A stretch of DNA of 64,000 nucleotides from Massilia sp. TS11 (GCF_022012445.1 NZ_JAKLTS010000007.1:186001-250000); one strand, 5' to 3'. Positions 1 through 12,844 are shown, numbered from the stretch's first letter. The notes: generated by a model from the sequence alone, not told the origin. Program-made: numbers and translations.

Positions 1-652
1 CCAGCATGTCGGACAGCAGGTTCTTCTTGTGGCGCGTGGTGTAGGCCTCGATGGCGTGCACCATTGCATCGATCCCCGTCGCGGCCGTGACCGCAGGCGG
101 CAGGCCGTAGGTCAGGCCGGCGTCCAGGATGGCCAGGTCGGCATACAGCTGGGTGGCGACCACGCCCATCTTGCTGGTCGCGCCCGTCGTCACGATGGCG
201 ATGTTGGTCACCTCCGATCCGGTGCCGGCCGTGGTCGGCACCAGGACCAGGGGCATGCGCGTCCCGCTCACTTTACCGATGCCGTACATTTCTTGCAGCG
301 GCTGGTGGCTGCGCGCGAGCACGGCGACCAGCTTGGCCACGTCCATCGGACTGCCGCCGCCGATGCCGACCACCACGTCGACTTCATGTTCGCGCGCAAA
401 CGCTACGGCATCGTGGACCACCTGTTCGGGCGGGTCGGCCACGACGTCGGCAAACAGACTGGCGCGCAGGCCGGCGTCGGCCAGACCTTGCTTGGGGCCA
501 TCGATCAGGCCGGTCGCAAGGAAGCCGGGGTCGGTCACCAGCATCACATGCTGGGCGTGGGGAAAGTGTGCGCGGATGTGGTCGCCAAGACGGCTGGCCG
601 CGCCGACGGCGCAGACCAGATGCGGGACCGTGCTGAAGAAAAAGGAGTCCAT
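1..652 (-). CDS. Iron-containing alcohol dehydrogenase, partial
   Basis: The first 217 residues are visible; the C-terminus lies beyond the left edge of the window. The protein is a group III (iron-type) NAD(P)-dependent alcohol dehydrogenase. The dinucleotide-binding GGGSPMDVAK motif lies at residues 98-107 and the TAGTGSE motif at about 141-147. GIDAMVHAIEAY holds the first two metal ligands, D195 and H199; the two later histidines are off the window. It probably oxidises an alcohol or reduces an aldehyde in the cytoplasm, but the substrate cannot be told. It diverges from the TauE-like gene, with about 90 bases between the two starts. Confidence 0.9.
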   Translation of the reverse strand, partial: MDSFFFSTVPHLVCAVGAASRLGDHIRAHFPHAQHVMLVTDPGFLATGLIDGPKQGLADAGLRASLFADVVADPPEQVVHDAVAFAREHEVDVVVGIGGGSPMDVAKLVAVLARSHQPLQEMYGIGKVSGTRMPLVLVPTTAGTGSEVTNIAIVTTGATSKMGVVATQLYADLAILDAGLTYGLPPAVTAATGIDAMVHAIEAYTTRHKKNLLSDML

Positions 653-744
653 GTTGTTCACTCGTCGCTGGGAATGTCTAGCTTACACCATGCGCAGCTT
701 TCTTCCGTACAATGGTCAGCTTAGCTGACTTGAGGAAAGTATTG

Positions 745-1515
745 ATGCTGGACTTTGCAGTGCTCGGCAGCGCGGCCTTTTGCGCCGGACTGGTCGATGC
801 GGTGGTGGGTGGGGGCGGGCTGATCCAGATCCCCGTGATGTTCTCGATGCTGCCGACGACCGCGCCGGCAACCCTGTTCGGCACCAGCAAGCTGGCGGGT
901 ATCTTCGGTACCTCGGCCGCGGCCTACAACTATGCGCAGCGCGTCAAGGTCGCCTGGTCGGCGGCGGCGCCGGCCGCGGTAGCCGCCTTCGTCATGGCCT
1001 TCTGCGGCGCCTTCACCGTGACCCGGATTCCGGCCGACTTTGTGCGCGGCCTGTTGCCACTGGTGCTGATCGCCGTCGCCATCTACACCTTCCGCAAGAA
1101 AGACCTCGGCAGCATCCATGCGCCTTTGCATTCCGGCAGCAGGGAACGCTGGCTGGCCGTGGGCATGGGCGCGGCCATCGGTTTTTACGATGGCTTCTTC
1201 GGACCGGGTACGGGCAGCTTCCTGGTTTTCCTGTTCGTGCGTTTCTTTGGCTTTGATTTCCTTGGCGCATCGGCCGCGGCCAAGATCGTGAACGTTGCCT
1301 GCAATCTGTCGGCCCTGATGTGGTTTGGCGTGTCCGGTCATCTGATCTGGCAGCTCGGTTTGCTGATGGCGGCTTGTCAGGTGGCCGGTTCGCTGGTCGG
1401 CACCCGCCTGGCTTTGCGCCATGGCAGCGGCTTTGTGCGCAAAGTTTTCCTGCTCGTGGTCAGCCTGCTGGTGCTCAAAACCAGTTACGACGCCTTCCTC
1501 AAGCCTCATCTCTGA
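745..1515 (+). CDS. TauE/SafE family membrane permease
   Basis: This is a 256-residue, highly hydrophobic protein with several transmembrane helices, typical of the TauE/SafE (DUF81, sulfite or sulfonate exporter) family. The N-terminal half contains the family-typical glycine-rich DAVVGGGGLIQIP segment, and a second glycine-rich GFYDGFFGPGTGSF repeat begins the C-terminal half, as expected of this internally duplicated family. The start at 745 is preferred over an in-frame ATG at 712 because GAGGAAAG ends five bases upstream of it. The transported anion is not evident. The gene ends just before the parS pair. Confidence 0.85.
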   Translation: MLDFAVLGSAAFCAGLVDAVVGGGGLIQIPVMFSMLPTTAPATLFGTSKLAGIFGTSAAAYNYAQRVKVAWSAAAPAAVAAFVMAFCGAFTVTRIPADFVRGLLPLVLIAVAIYTFRKKDLGSIHAPLHSGSRERWLAVGMGAAIGFYDGFFGPGTGSFLVFLFVRFFGFDFLGASAAAKIVNVACNLSALMWFGVSGHLIWQLGLLMAACQVAGSLVGTRLALRHGSGFVRKVFLLVVSLLVLKTSYDAFLKPHL

Positions 1516-1521
1516 GGCCAT

Positions 1522-1537
1522 TGTTTCACGTGGAACA
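1522..1537. promoter_or_regulatory. parS centromere site 1
   Basis: The 16-mer TGTTTCACGTGGAACA is the reverse complement of the Bacillus-type parS sequence TGTTCCACGTGAAACA. Chromosomal ParB nucleates here and spreads by CTP-dependent clamping. The cognate parAB genes lie under 4 kb downstream, which supports the call. Confidence 0.93.
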
Positions 1538-1559
1538 GTCCCCGTCCGGGTCTCCACGC

Positions 1560-1575
1560 TGTTCCACGTGAAACA
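1560..1575. promoter_or_regulatory. parS centromere site 2
   Basis: TGTTCCACGTGAAACA is an exact match to the well-known parS consensus. It is in the opposite orientation to the site at 1522-1537, with 22 bases between them, so the pair forms a large inverted repeat just upstream of the mnmG promoter. Roadblocking or silencing of mnmG transcription by ParB spreading is possible but is inference. Confidence 0.95.
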
Positions 1576-1603
1576 ATTTCGCGACCCCAGCGCGAAAAAA
1601 ATC

Positions 1604-1609
1604 TATAAT
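1604..1609 (+). promoter_or_regulatory. Probable -10 element of the mnmG promoter
   Basis: A perfect TATAAT lies 35 bases upstream of the mnmG start. No convincing -35 box is visible at 16-18 bases spacing; the region upstream is AT-rich and joins the second parS site. Confidence 0.5.
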
Positions 1610-1643
1610 CTGGACTTACCCCCTCGCTTCAAGCCATCCAATC

Positions 1644-3578
1644 ATGCTTTTTCCAACTGAATTCGACGTCATCGTCGTCGGCGGCGGCCATGCCGGCACC
1701 GAGGCCGCACTGGTCTCGGCCCGCATGGGACAGAAGACGCTGCTGCTTACCCACAACATCGAAACCCTCGGGGCGATGTCCTGCAACCCCTCGATCGGCG
1801 GCATCGGCAAGGGCCACCTGGTCAAGGAAGTGGACGCCCTGGGCGGCGCCATGGCCATCGCAACCGACGAGGCCGGCATCCAGTTCCGTATCCTGAACTC
1901 GTCCAAAGGCCCGGCCGTCCGTGCCACCCGCGCCCAGGCCGACCGCGTGCTCTACAAGGCTGCGATCCGTTCGCGCCTGGAAAACCAGGCGAACCTGTGG
2001 CTGTTCCAGCAGGCTGTCGACGATCTGATGGTCGAGGGCGATCGCGTCGTCGGCGCCGTCACCCAGCTCGGTATCCAGTTCCGTGCCCGCGCCGTCGTGC
2101 TGACGGCAGGCACCTTCCTCGACGGTAAGATCCATGTCGGCCTGCAAAACTATGCGGCCGGGCGGGCAGGGGATCCGCCCGCGGTGTCGCTCTCGGCCCG
2201 CCTGAAAGAACTCAAGCTGCCGCAAGGGCGCCTGAAGACGGGAACGCCGCCGCGCATCGACGGCCGCTCGATCGACTTCACGGTGATGAGTGAGCAGCCG
2301 GGCGACCTTGATCCGGTGCCTGTATTCTCCGTCATGGGCAATGCGGGCATGCACCCGCGCCAGGTGCCGTGCTGGGTCACGCACACCAATCAGCAAACCC
2401 ACGACATCATCCGCGCCGGCCTTGACCGCAGCCCGATGTACACGGGCGTGATCGAAGGTGTGGGTCCGCGCTATTGCCCTTCGATCGAAGACAAAATCCA
2501 CCGCTTCGCCAGCAAGGATTCGCACCAGATTTTCCTCGAGCCCGAGGGGCTGACGACCAATGAGTTCTACCCGAACGGCATCTCCACCAGCCTGCCTTTC
2601 GACGTGCAGATCGCCCTGGTCCGCTCGATGCGCGGCTTGGAAAACGCCCACATCCTGCGCCCTGGCTACGCCATCGAATACGATTATTTCGACCCGCGCG
2701 GCCTCAAGGCTTCGCTCGAAACGCGCGCTATCCAGGGCCTGTTCTTCGCTGGTCAGATCAATGGCACGACGGGTTACGAAGAGGCCGCTGCCCAGGGTCT
2801 GCTGGCTGGCCTGAATGCCGCGCTGCAAACCCAGGGCAAGGATGCCTGGGTGCCGGGTCGTGCCGACGCCTATCTCGGCGTGCTTGTGGATGACCTCGTG
2901 ACTCAGGGCGTGATGGAGCCTTACCGCATGTTCACCAGCCGTGCTGAGTACCGCCTGAGCCTGCGCGAAGACAATGCCGACATGCGCCTGACCGAGATCG
3001 GCCGTCAACTCGGCTGCATCGGCGACGCCCAGTGGGACGCGTTCTCGCGCAAGCGCGACGCCATCGCCGCCGAACTCGAACGGCTGAAAGCCACCTGGGT
3101 CAACCCGCGCATCCTTGAGGCAGCCGAGTCCGAGCGTATCCTCGGCCAGGCCATCGAACGCGAGTACAACCTGGCCGACCTGCTGCGCCGCCCGGGCGTG
3201 CAGTACGACACCCTGATGAGCATGCAGGGCAAGGAGGGCCAGGCGCTCGCGGGGCCAGGCGTCGATGATCCGGCCGTGAAAGAGCAGGTCGAAATCACGC
3301 TCAAGTATGCCGGTTACATCGAGCGTCAGGCGCGCGAAGTCGAGCGCCACGACTACTACGAGAACATGAAATTACCGCCCAATCTCAACTATCAGGAGAT
3401 CACGGCCTTGTCGATCGAGGTGCGCCAGAAGCTCGACAAACAGCGTCCCGAAACCCTGGGCCAGGCCTCGCGCATCTCGGGTGTGACGCCGGCGGCGATC
3501 TCGCTGCTGCTCGTGCATCTGAAAAAGAAAGGCTATGGCGGCTTCGCCAATCTGCCGATGGAAGCGGCGGCCGGATGA
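1644..3578 (+). CDS. mnmG: tRNA uridine-5-carboxymethylaminomethyl modification enzyme MnmG (GidA)
   Basis: With MnmE this FAD enzyme installs the carboxymethylaminomethyl group on wobble U34 of several tRNAs. The 644 residues match the family length (about 630). The FAD-binding [12 protein letters not shown] lies at residues 11-22. The family signatures [13 protein letters not shown] and YCPSIEDK carry the two conserved cysteines used in catalysis. The C-terminal helical region, with the conserved [10 protein letters not shown] segment, is the MnmE and tRNA contact domain. It is first in a mnmG-rsmG-parA-parB order common near chromosomal origins, and its stop overlaps rsmG by four bases (ATGA). 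Confidence 0.98.
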   Translation: MLFPTEFDVIVVGGGHAGTEAALVSARMGQKTLLLTHNIETLGAMSCNPSIGGIGKGHLVKEVDALGGAMAIATDEAGIQFRILNSSKGPAVRATRAQADRVLYKAAIRSRLENQANLWLFQQAVDDLMVEGDRVVGAVTQLGIQFRARAVVLTAGTFLDGKIHVGLQNYAAGRAGDPPAVSLSARLKELKLPQGRLKTGTPPRIDGRSIDFTVMSEQPGDLDPVPVFSVMGNAGMHPRQVPCWVTHTNQQTHDIIRAGLDRSPMYTGVIEGVGPRYCPSIEDKIHRFASKDSHQIFLEPEGLTTNEFYPNGISTSLPFDVQIALVRSMRGLENAHILRPGYAIEYDYFDPRGLKASLETRAIQGLFFAGQINGTTGYEEAAAQGLLAGLNAALQTQGKDAWVPGRADAYLGVLVDDLVTQGVMEPYRMFTSRAEYRLSLREDNADMRLTEIGRQLGCIGDAQWDAFSRKRDAIAAELERLKATWVNPRILEAAESERILGQAIEREYNLADLLRRPGVQYDTLMSMQGKEGQALAGPGVDDPAVKEQVEITLKYAGYIERQAREVERHDYYENMKLPPNLNYQEITALSIEVRQKLDKQRPETLGQASRISGVTPAAISLLLVHLKKKGYGGFANLPMEAAAG

Positions 3579-4222
3579 AAGGATTCGACCGTGTGATTCT
3601 CGGCCAGATTCTGGTCGACGGCCTGGCTGAGCTGAACATCACGCTCAGCCCGTCCCAGCGCGAGCAATTGCTCGACTACCTGGCGCTCCTGCACAAATGG
3701 AACGCGGTCTACAACCTGACCGCCGTGCGCGCGCCGCTCGACATGATCCGCCTGCATATCCTCGATTCGCTGGCCGCCGTGCCGGCCTTTCAGGATGCCC
3801 ACAATGTGCTCGACGTGGGCGCCGGCGGCGGCCTGCCGGGCATCGTGCTGGCGATCTGCCGGCCCGACATGAAAGTGACCCTGATCGACACCGTACACAA
3901 AAAAACGGCCTTTTTGACCCAGGTGAAAGCCCAGCTCAAATTGGCCAATGTGAGCGTGGTGACGGGCAGGGTGGAGCAGTACCAGCCGAGCGACAAATTT
4001 GACGTGATTACTTCGCGGGCCTTCGCGGACCTCAGCGATTTCGTCAATTGGTCGCAGCACCTGTTGGCCAGCGGGGGGCGCTACATCGCCTTGAAAGGAA
4101 CGGCCCCCAAAGACGAGCAGGAGAGGGTGCCGAGCGACTGGAAAATCAAGGGTTTACAGCCTTTAAGGGTGCCAGGGCTGGATGTAGAGCGTCATTTGGT
4201 GTTCATCGAGCGATCCGTATAA
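3575..4222 (+). CDS. rsmG: 16S rRNA (guanine527-N7)-methyltransferase RsmG (GidB)
   Basis: This 215-residue class I SAM methyltransferase modifies G527 of 16S rRNA; loss gives low-level streptomycin resistance in other bacteria. The SAM-binding motif [16 protein letters not shown] lies near residues 74-89, preceded by the family-typical [13 protein letters not shown] segment. It overlaps mnmG by four bases, so the two are translationally coupled. Its stop codon TAA (4220-4222) is also the first three bases of the 9-bp tandem array that separates it from parA. Confidence 0.97.
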   Translation: MKGFDRVILGQILVDGLAELNITLSPSQREQLLDYLALLHKWNAVYNLTAVRAPLDMIRLHILDSLAAVPAFQDAHNVLDVGAGGGLPGIVLAICRPDMKVTLIDTVHKKTAFLTQVKAQLKLANVSVVTGRVEQYQPSDKFDVITSRAFADLSDFVNWSQHLLASGGRYIALKGTAPKDEQERVPSDWKIKGLQPLRVPGLDVERHLVFIERSV

Positions 4223-4327
4223 ACAATATAAACGGTTTATATCGGATAAACGATTTAAATCAGATAAACGGTATAAACGGTTTAAATGATGTAAACGGTA
4301 TAAACGATATAAACAGTTTAAACAAAT
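4220..4327 (+). repeat. 9-bp tandem repeat array (12 units) between rsmG and parA
   Basis: The core TAAAC recurs at 4220, 4229, 4247, 4265, 4274, 4292, 4301, 4310 and 4319, every spacing being a multiple of nine. The intervening units at 4238, 4256 and 4283 are degenerate copies. The consensus is about TAAACGGTA. This AT-rich block fills almost the whole rsmG-parA gap and ends 10 bases before the parA start. One frame reads through it as repeated Asn-Gly-Ile codons, a side effect of the 9-bp period and not a gene. Confidence 0.92.
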
Positions 4328-4336
4328 AACGAGAAT

Positions 4337-5107
4337 ATGGCTAAAATCTTTTGTGTCGCGAACCAGAAGGGCGGGGTCGGCAAGACCACCACCAGCGTGA
4401 ATCTGTCGGCCGGCCTGGCCAAGATCGGCCAGCGTGTGCTGCTGGTGGATCTGGACCCGCAGGGCAATGCCACCATGGGCGCGGGCGTCAACAAGGCGGG
4501 GCTGCAAGCCTCGACCTATGAAGTGCTGCTGGGGACGGCAGGCGTGGCGGAAGCGCGCCAGAAAAGCGAGACCGGCGGCTTCGACATCCTGCCCGCCAAT
4601 CGCGAACTGGCCGGCGCCGAAGTCGAGATGGTGGAGCTGGACAATCGCGAGCGCCGTCTCAAGCAGGCGCTCGAAAAAGTCGACGCCGACTACGACTTCG
4701 TGCTGATCGACTGTCCGCCCGCGCTGTCGATGCTGACCCTGAACGGTCTGTGCGCCGCGCACGGCGTGATCATTCCGATGCAGTGCGAGTACTACGCGCT
4801 CGAAGGCCTGTCCGATCTGGTCAACACGATCAAGAAGGTGCACGCCAATCTCAACCACGACCTGAAGATCATCGGTCTGCTGCGCGTGATGTTCGATCCG
4901 CGCATGACGCTGAGCCAGCAGGTGTCGGCCCAGCTCGAGCAGCACTTCGGCGACAAAGTTTTCAAGACCATCATCCCGCGCAATGTGCGCCTGGCCGAAG
5001 CGCCGTCTTACGGCATGCCGGGCGTGGCCTTCGATCCCTCGTCGAAAGGGGCCCAGGCCTACATCGCCTTCGGTGCGGAAATGGTTGAACGTATCAAATC
5101 CATGTAA
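4337..5107 (+). CDS. parA: Chromosome partitioning ATPase ParA (Soj)
   Basis: This 256-residue deviant-Walker ATPase drives segregation of the origin region together with ParB and parS. The deviant Walker A KGGVGKTT lies at residues 11-18, the Walker A' VDLDPQGNAT near 38-47, and the Walker B IDCPPALSMLT near 122-132. It lacks an N-terminal helix-turn-helix domain, as in chromosomal (type Ib) ParA. The start is set by GAG at 4331-4333 upstream of ATG at 4337. parB follows after 12 bases with its own Shine-Dalgarno sequence. Confidence 0.97.
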   Translation: MAKIFCVANQKGGVGKTTTSVNLSAGLAKIGQRVLLVDLDPQGNATMGAGVNKAGLQASTYEVLLGTAGVAEARQKSETGGFDILPANRELAGAEVEMVELDNRERRLKQALEKVDADYDFVLIDCPPALSMLTLNGLCAAHGVIIPMQCEYYALEGLSDLVNTIKKVHANLNHDLKIIGLLRVMFDPRMTLSQQVSAQLEQHFGDKVFKTIIPRNVRLAEAPSYGMPGVAFDPSSKGAQAYIAFGAEMVERIKSM

Positions 5108-5119
5108 TCAGAGAGAAAA

Positions 5120-5995
5120 ATGGCAAAAGCGAAAATGAAAGGCCTCGGCCGTGGTCTGGAAGCCCTGCTGGGCGCCGGCGGTACCGATGTGACCAGCGAC
5201 AGCAACACCCAGCAGCCCTCGACCCTGCCGGTCGAGAAAATGCAGGCCGGTAAATATCAGCCGCGTACGCGCATGGACGAAGGCGCGCTGCAGGAACTGG
5301 CCGCCTCGATCAAGACCCAGGGCATCATGCAGCCGGTGCTGGTGCGCCCGATCGGCGAGGCCAAATACGAAATCATCGCCGGCGAGCGCCGTTTCCGCGC
5401 CGCCCAGCTGGCCGGCCTGAGCGAGATCCCGGTGCTGGTGCGCGAAGTCGACGATCAGCAGGCCGCCGCCATGGCCCTGATCGAAAACATGCAGCGCGAG
5501 GACCTCAACCCGCTCGAAGAGGCCCAGGGTATCCAGCGCCTGATCCACGAATTCCATTTCACCCACGAGCAGGCCGCCAACGCGGTCGGCCGTTCGCGCT
5601 CGGCCGTGTCGAACCTGTTGCGTCTTATTAACTTGGCGGCCCCGGTGCAGACCATGCTGATGGCCGGCGATATTGATATGGGCCACGCGCGCGCGCTGCT
5701 GGCCGTCGATGCTGCGACGCAGATTCAATTGGCCAATGAAGTGATCGCCAAGCGCCTGTCGGTACGCGAGACGGAAAAGCTGGTGGCCCGCTCGCAGGAA
5801 GCGGCGGCCGACAAGCCGGCCGCGCGCGCCAAGGACAAGCCGGGCGACATCGTGCGCCTGGAAGAAGAACTGTCCGACACCCTGGCCACCCCGGTCAGTT
5901 TCAAGATGGGCGCCAAGGGCCGCGGTCAGCTGATCATCGATTTCGCCGACCTCGACATCCTCGACGGCGTGCTGGCCCGCCTGCGCGCAGCGTAA
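5120..5995 (+). CDS. parB: Chromosome partitioning protein ParB (Spo0J)
   Basis: This 291-residue CTP-dependent DNA clamp loads at parS. The N-terminus KGLGRGLEALLG is typical of chromosomal ParB. The CTP-binding box GERRFRAAQLAG lies near residues 87-98, followed by the NMQREDLNPLEEA segment and a helix-turn-helix (HEQAANAVGRSRSAVSNLL) at about 150-170. The C-terminal 50 residues should dimerise. It is co-transcribed with parA. Two parS sites at 1522 and 1560 are the obvious local targets. Confidence 0.97.
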   Translation: MAKAKMKGLGRGLEALLGAGGTDVTSDSNTQQPSTLPVEKMQAGKYQPRTRMDEGALQELAASIKTQGIMQPVLVRPIGEAKYEIIAGERRFRAAQLAGLSEIPVLVREVDDQQAAAMALIENMQREDLNPLEEAQGIQRLIHEFHFTHEQAANAVGRSRSAVSNLLRLINLAAPVQTMLMAGDIDMGHARALLAVDAATQIQLANEVIAKRLSVRETEKLVARSQEAAADKPAARAKDKPGDIVRLEEELSDTLATPVSFKMGAKGRGQLIIDFADLDILDGVLARLRAA

Positions 5996-6001
5996 ATACA
6001 A

Positions 6002-6031
6002 GGCGGCGCGGACCGCGGGGTCCGTGCCGCC
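6002..6031 (+). terminator. Hairpin after parB
   Basis: GGCGGCGCGGACC pairs with GGTCCGTGCCGCC around a GCGG loop: 13 pairs, including one G-U, seven bases after the parB stop. No U-tract follows, so intrinsic termination is uncertain; it may mainly stabilise the parAB mRNA 3' end. Confidence 0.5.
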
Positions 6032-6046
6032 CTGCCAAATCCGCCA

Positions 6047-6122
6047 CAAAACCCTGCACTTTTGAAGGGCAACAGATCAAAAACCGTGAAAACACGGGCC
6101 CTGTTGCAGTGCACAAGGTTTG
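6047..6122. repeat. Nested inverted repeat upstream of the atp promoter
   Basis: Four sets of arms nest inside one another: CAAAACC with GGTTTG, TGCACT (6055) with AGTGCA (6108), GCAACAG (6069) with CTGTTGC (6101), and CCGTG (6084) with CACGG (6093) around an AAAA loop. Together they make an imperfect hairpin of about 76 bases. Its right end overlaps the -35 box of the atp promoter. Its role is unknown; a terminator or regulatory structure is possible. Confidence 0.6.
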
Positions 6123-6149
6123 ACCTCTCTCAGGTTAACCGCATATAAT
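6120..6149 (+). promoter_or_regulatory. Sigma-70 promoter of the atp operon
   Basis: TTGACC (6120-6125) and a perfect TATAAT (6144-6149) are separated by 18 bases. Transcription should start near 6156, about 36 bases before atpI. This is the only good promoter seen between parB and atpC. Confidence 0.75.
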
Positions 6150-6191
6150 CTCAAGGCTCTACGTGCATAGATTACGTGTAGGACCCGGCAA

Positions 6192-6563
6192 ATGAGTCAA
6201 CAAAAACAAGAATTTGCCTGGCCGGTGTTCCGGGTAGTCGCGCTGCAGTTTCTCATCGCATCCGTTTTTGCCAGTCTCGTTGTCGCCTTTGTTGACCGCC
6301 CGAGCGGCTGGTCTGCGGCCTACGGCGGGATGGTGTCTGTGGCAGGCAGTCTGCTGTATGCGCTGATGATCGTGCGGATGCCGCCCGATGCGGGAACTGC
6401 CCTGCGCGGGCATGTACGCGCGGAGATGCTGAAGATTTTTGTAACGGTACTGCTGTTTATTTTGGCACTGGTGCTGTTTTCATCGGCCAGCTGGTTGTGG
6501 CTGATTGCAGGTTTTGCGGTGACAGCCTTTGTCGCTAATTGGCTGTCATTACTAACGGTTTAA
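6192..6563 (+). CDS. atpI: ATP synthase subunit I
   Basis: This 123-residue protein has about four hydrophobic segments and is the first gene of the ATP synthase operon. In other bacteria AtpI helps assemble the c-ring and is not part of the final enzyme. Sequence conservation in this family is low, so the call rests on length, hydrophobicity and position directly before atpB. The start ATG follows the predicted transcription start by about 36 bases. Confidence 0.85.
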   Translation: MSQQKQEFAWPVFRVVALQFLIASVFASLVVAFVDRPSGWSAAYGGMVSVAGSLLYALMIVRMPPDAGTALRGHVRAEMLKIFVTVLLFILALVLFSSASWLWLIAGFAVTAFVANWLSLLTV

Positions 6564-6575
6564 TCACAAATCTGA

Positions 6576-7409
<834 letters not shown>

Positions 7410-7473
7410 TAACCACCAGTTGCTGTAAAACCTGTTTTTTTAAATCTTAGTCTTTTTAATTAGGAGAAACTAA

Positions 7474-7755
<282 letters not shown>

Positions 7756-7796
7756 TTTCATCGCCCGAACAAACCCTTAATTCTTAGGAGCAAGGT

Positions 7797-8267
7797 ATGG
7801 ACATCAATACGTCCCTCGTGGGGCAGATGATCACCTTCGGCGTCCTGATCTGGTTCTCGATGAAGTTTGTGTTCCCTGCGCTGAACACCGCGCTGGAAGA
7901 ACGCGCCAAGCGGATCGCCGACGGCCTGGCCGCGGCGGAGCAGGGCAAAGCTTCCATGGCTGCCGCTGAAAAGCGTATCGAGGCAGAACTGGCAGGCGCC
8001 CGCGACGAAGGTCAGAAGCGCATTGCGGACGCTGAAAAGCGCGCCCAACTGGTCGCTGAAGAGATCAAAGCCAACGCCCAAGCTGAAGCCGCCCGCATCG
8101 TGGCCCAGGCCAAAGCCGACGCCGAACAGCAAGTCACCAAAGCGCGCGAAGAACTGCGTGCCCAGGTCGCTGGTCTGGCGGTCAAAGGCGCCGAGCAGAT
8201 TCTCAAGCGCGAAGTCAACGCTGCTGCCCACGCTGATCTGCTGAATCAACTCGCCACCGAGCTCTGA
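7797..8267 (+). CDS. atpF: F1Fo ATP synthase subunit b
   Basis: This 156-residue peripheral stalk subunit has one N-terminal membrane helix (about residues 7-26). A long, charged, alanine-rich coiled coil then contacts F1 and subunit delta. The length equals that of E. coli subunit b, so it is the single homodimeric type, not split b/b'. AGGAG lies just upstream, and atpH starts three bases after its stop. Confidence 0.97.
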   Translation: MDINTSLVGQMITFGVLIWFSMKFVFPALNTALEERAKRIADGLAAAEQGKASMAAAEKRIEAELAGARDEGQKRIADAEKRAQLVAEEIKANAQAEAARIVAQAKADAEQQVTKAREELRAQVAGLAVKGAEQILKREVNAAAHADLLNQLATEL

Positions 8268-8269
8268 TC

Positions 8270-8809
8270 ATGGCAGAACTCGCAACCGTCGCCCGTCCCT
8301 ACGCGGAAGCTCTGTTCCGCGTAGCCCAAGCCGGTAAGGAAAACCTCGCGGTGTGGTCCGATCTCGTGTCCGAACTGGCACAGATCGGTGCGCACCCCGA
8401 GGTGCAAGCTTTTGCACGCAACCCGAACGTGTCCGGTGCCGATGTGGCAGCGGCCATCCTCGCGCTGGTCAAATCCCCCGTCAACGCTGAAGTGAAGAAC
8501 TTCCTGGCCATGCTGATCGAGAATGATCGCGTGACCCTGTTGCCGGAGATTGGCGCCCAGTTCCAGGTGCTGAAAAACAACCACGAAGGCGCCGCCGATG
8601 TCAGCATCGTCAGCGCATTCGAGATGACGGCCGAACAACAAGCCGCCCTCGTCGCTACCCTCGAAAAGAAATTCGCGCGCAAGCTGCATCCGCAGGTGTC
8701 GGTTGATCCGTCCCTGATCGGCGGTGTGCGCGTGGTGGTGGGCGACCAGATCCTCGACACTTCGGTACGTGCCAAACTGCAGCAAATGCGTGTTGCGCTG
8801 ACCGCGTAA
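8270..8809 (+). CDS. atpH: F1Fo ATP synthase subunit delta
   Basis: This 179-residue subunit links the peripheral stalk to the top of F1. The N-terminal [12 protein letters not shown] helix and the C-terminal [21 protein letters not shown] segment are the two conserved signatures of the OSCP/delta family. It begins three bases after atpF, which suggests translational coupling, and is followed by a 62-base gap before atpA. Confidence 0.97.
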   Translation: MAELATVARPYAEALFRVAQAGKENLAVWSDLVSELAQIGAHPEVQAFARNPNVSGADVAAAILALVKSPVNAEVKNFLAMLIENDRVTLLPEIGAQFQVLKNNHEGAADVSIVSAFEMTAEQQAALVATLEKKFARKLHPQVSVDPSLIGGVRVVVGDQILDTSVRAKLQQMRVALTA

Positions 8810-8871
8810 GCGTCGCGCAGGCGAACCCTTATCCCCTCGCGCAAGCTGAGTGAAATAACAAAGGATTAATT

Positions 8872-10413
8872 ATGCAACTCAATCCCTCGGAAATTAGCGA
8901 ACTGATCAAGAGCCGCATCCAGGGCCTTGAAGGTGGCGCTGAAGTCAAGAACCAGGGCACGGTGATTTCCGTTGCCGATGGTATCTGCCGTATCCACGGT
9001 CTGTCCGACGTGATGCAAGGTGAAATGCTGGAATTCCCGGGCAACACTTTCGGCCTCGCCATGAACCTCGAGCGCGACTCCGTCGGCGCCGTGATTCTGG
9101 GTAACTACGAGCACATCTCGGAAGGCGACACCGTGAAATGCACGGGCCGCATCCTGGAAGTGCCGATCGGTCCGGAACTGCGTGGCCGCGTGGTCAACGC
9201 CCTCGGCCAGCCGATCGATGGCAAAGGCCCGGTCGACTGCAAGCTGACCGCCCCGATCGAAAAGATCGCCCCGGGCGTGATCGCGCGTCAGTCGGTGTCG
9301 CAGCCGATGCAGACCGGCCTCAAGGCCATTGACTCGATGGTGCCGATCGGCCGTGGCCAGCGCGAGCTGATCATTGGCGACCGCCAGACCGGTAAATCGG
9401 CCGTGGCTGTCGACGCCATCATCAATCAAAAAGGTCAGAACATGACCTGCGTGTACGTGGCTATCGGTCAGAAGGCCTCGACCATCAAGAACATCGTGCG
9501 CTCGCTCGAGCAGCACGGCGCGATGGAATACACGATCGTGGTCGCGGCTTCCGCTTCCGAATCGGCCGCCATGCAGTACATCTCGGCCTACTCGGGCTGC
9601 GCGATGGGCGAATACTTCCGCGACCGCGGCGAAGACGCCCTGATCGTGTATGACGACCTGTCCAAGCAAGCCGTGGCCTACCGTCAGATCTCGCTGCTGC
9701 TGCGCCGTCCGCCGGGCCGCGAAGCTTACCCGGGCGACGTGTTCTATCTGCACTCGCGTCTGCTGGAGCGTGCCGCCCGCGTGAACCCCGACTACGTCGA
9801 GAAGTTCACCAACGGCGAAGTGAAGGGCAAGACTGGTTCGCTGACCGCCCTGCCGATCATTGAAACCCAGGCCGGTGACGTGTCCGCCTTCGTGCCGACC
9901 AACGTGATCTCGATTACCGACGGCCAGATCTTCCTCGAGACCTCGCTGTTCAACTCGGGTATCCGTCCCGCGATTAACGCCGGTATCTCGGTGTCGCGCG
10001 TCGGTGGCGCCGCTCAGACCAAGGTCATCAAGGGCCTGTCGGGCGGTATCCGTACCGACCTCGCCCAGTACCGTGAACTGGCTGCGTTCGCGCAGTTCGC
10101 CTCGGACCTGGACGAATCGACCCGTAAGCAGCTCGACCGCGGCGCCCGCGTGACCGAACTGCTGAAGCAGCCGCAATACTCGCCGCTGCCGATCTCGCTG
10201 ATGGCCGTGTCCCTGTTCGCCGTCAACAAAGGCTATTTCGACGACATCGACGTCAAGAAAGTCCTGTCCTTTGAAGCCGGTCTGCACAGCTTCATGAAGA
10301 CCAAGCACGCGGACTTCCTCGCCAAAGTCGAAGAGACCAAGCAGATGGACAAGGACGGCGAAGCAACGCTGGCCGCCGCCATCGCTGAGTTCAAGAAATC
10401 CGGCGCATTCTAA
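8872..10413 (+). CDS. atpA: F1Fo ATP synthase subunit alpha
   Basis: This 513-residue F1 subunit carries the non-catalytic nucleotide site. The P-loop GDRQTGKS lies near residues 170-177. The [21 protein letters not shown] and [15 protein letters not shown] blocks are fully conserved, and the C-terminal helical domain is complete. Length matches E. coli AtpA exactly (513). The start has AAGGA about six bases upstream. Confidence 0.99.
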   Translation: MQLNPSEISELIKSRIQGLEGGAEVKNQGTVISVADGICRIHGLSDVMQGEMLEFPGNTFGLAMNLERDSVGAVILGNYEHISEGDTVKCTGRILEVPIGPELRGRVVNALGQPIDGKGPVDCKLTAPIEKIAPGVIARQSVSQPMQTGLKAIDSMVPIGRGQRELIIGDRQTGKSAVAVDAIINQKGQNMTCVYVAIGQKASTIKNIVRSLEQHGAMEYTIVVAASASESAAMQYISAYSGCAMGEYFRDRGEDALIVYDDLSKQAVAYRQISLLLRRPPGREAYPGDVFYLHSRLLERAARVNPDYVEKFTNGEVKGKTGSLTALPIIETQAGDVSAFVPTNVISITDGQIFLETSLFNSGIRPAINAGISVSRVGGAAQTKVIKGLSGGIRTDLAQYRELAAFAQFASDLDESTRKQLDRGARVTELLKQPQYSPLPISLMAVSLFAVNKGYFDDIDVKKVLSFEAGLHSFMKTKHADFLAKVEETKQMDKDGEATLAAAIAEFKKSGAF

Positions 10414-10474
10414 TCAATGCGTGATGGCGCTCCCTGCGGGGGGCGCCGGATCTCAGAACAAGGAGTAAGGACTC

Positions 10475-12792
<2,318 letters not shown>

Positions 12793-12844
12793 TGCCGTGC
12801 GGCGCTCCTGCGCAAGCGGGGGCGCCTGAGCAGATAGGACAACT

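Noticed and set aside
1629..3350. 573-codon open frame antisense to mnmG
   Set aside because: Frame-opposite shadow of a conserved gene caused by high GC at third positions; no ribosome site or family features.
4048..4329. Small protein gene over the 9-bp repeats (Asn-Gly-Ile repeats)
   Set aside because: It overlaps rsmG in another frame, has no ribosome site, and the repeat period alone keeps the frame open.
4220..4336. Chromosomal origin (DnaA boxes) in the AT-rich repeat
   Set aside because: Gene order fits an origin-near locus, but no TTATCCACA-like boxes are visible in the repeat and no dnaA is adjacent.
8866..10308. 480-codon open frame antisense to atpA
   Set aside because: The conserved gene on the plus strand explains the region; the reverse translation is arginine/histidine-rich with no domain.
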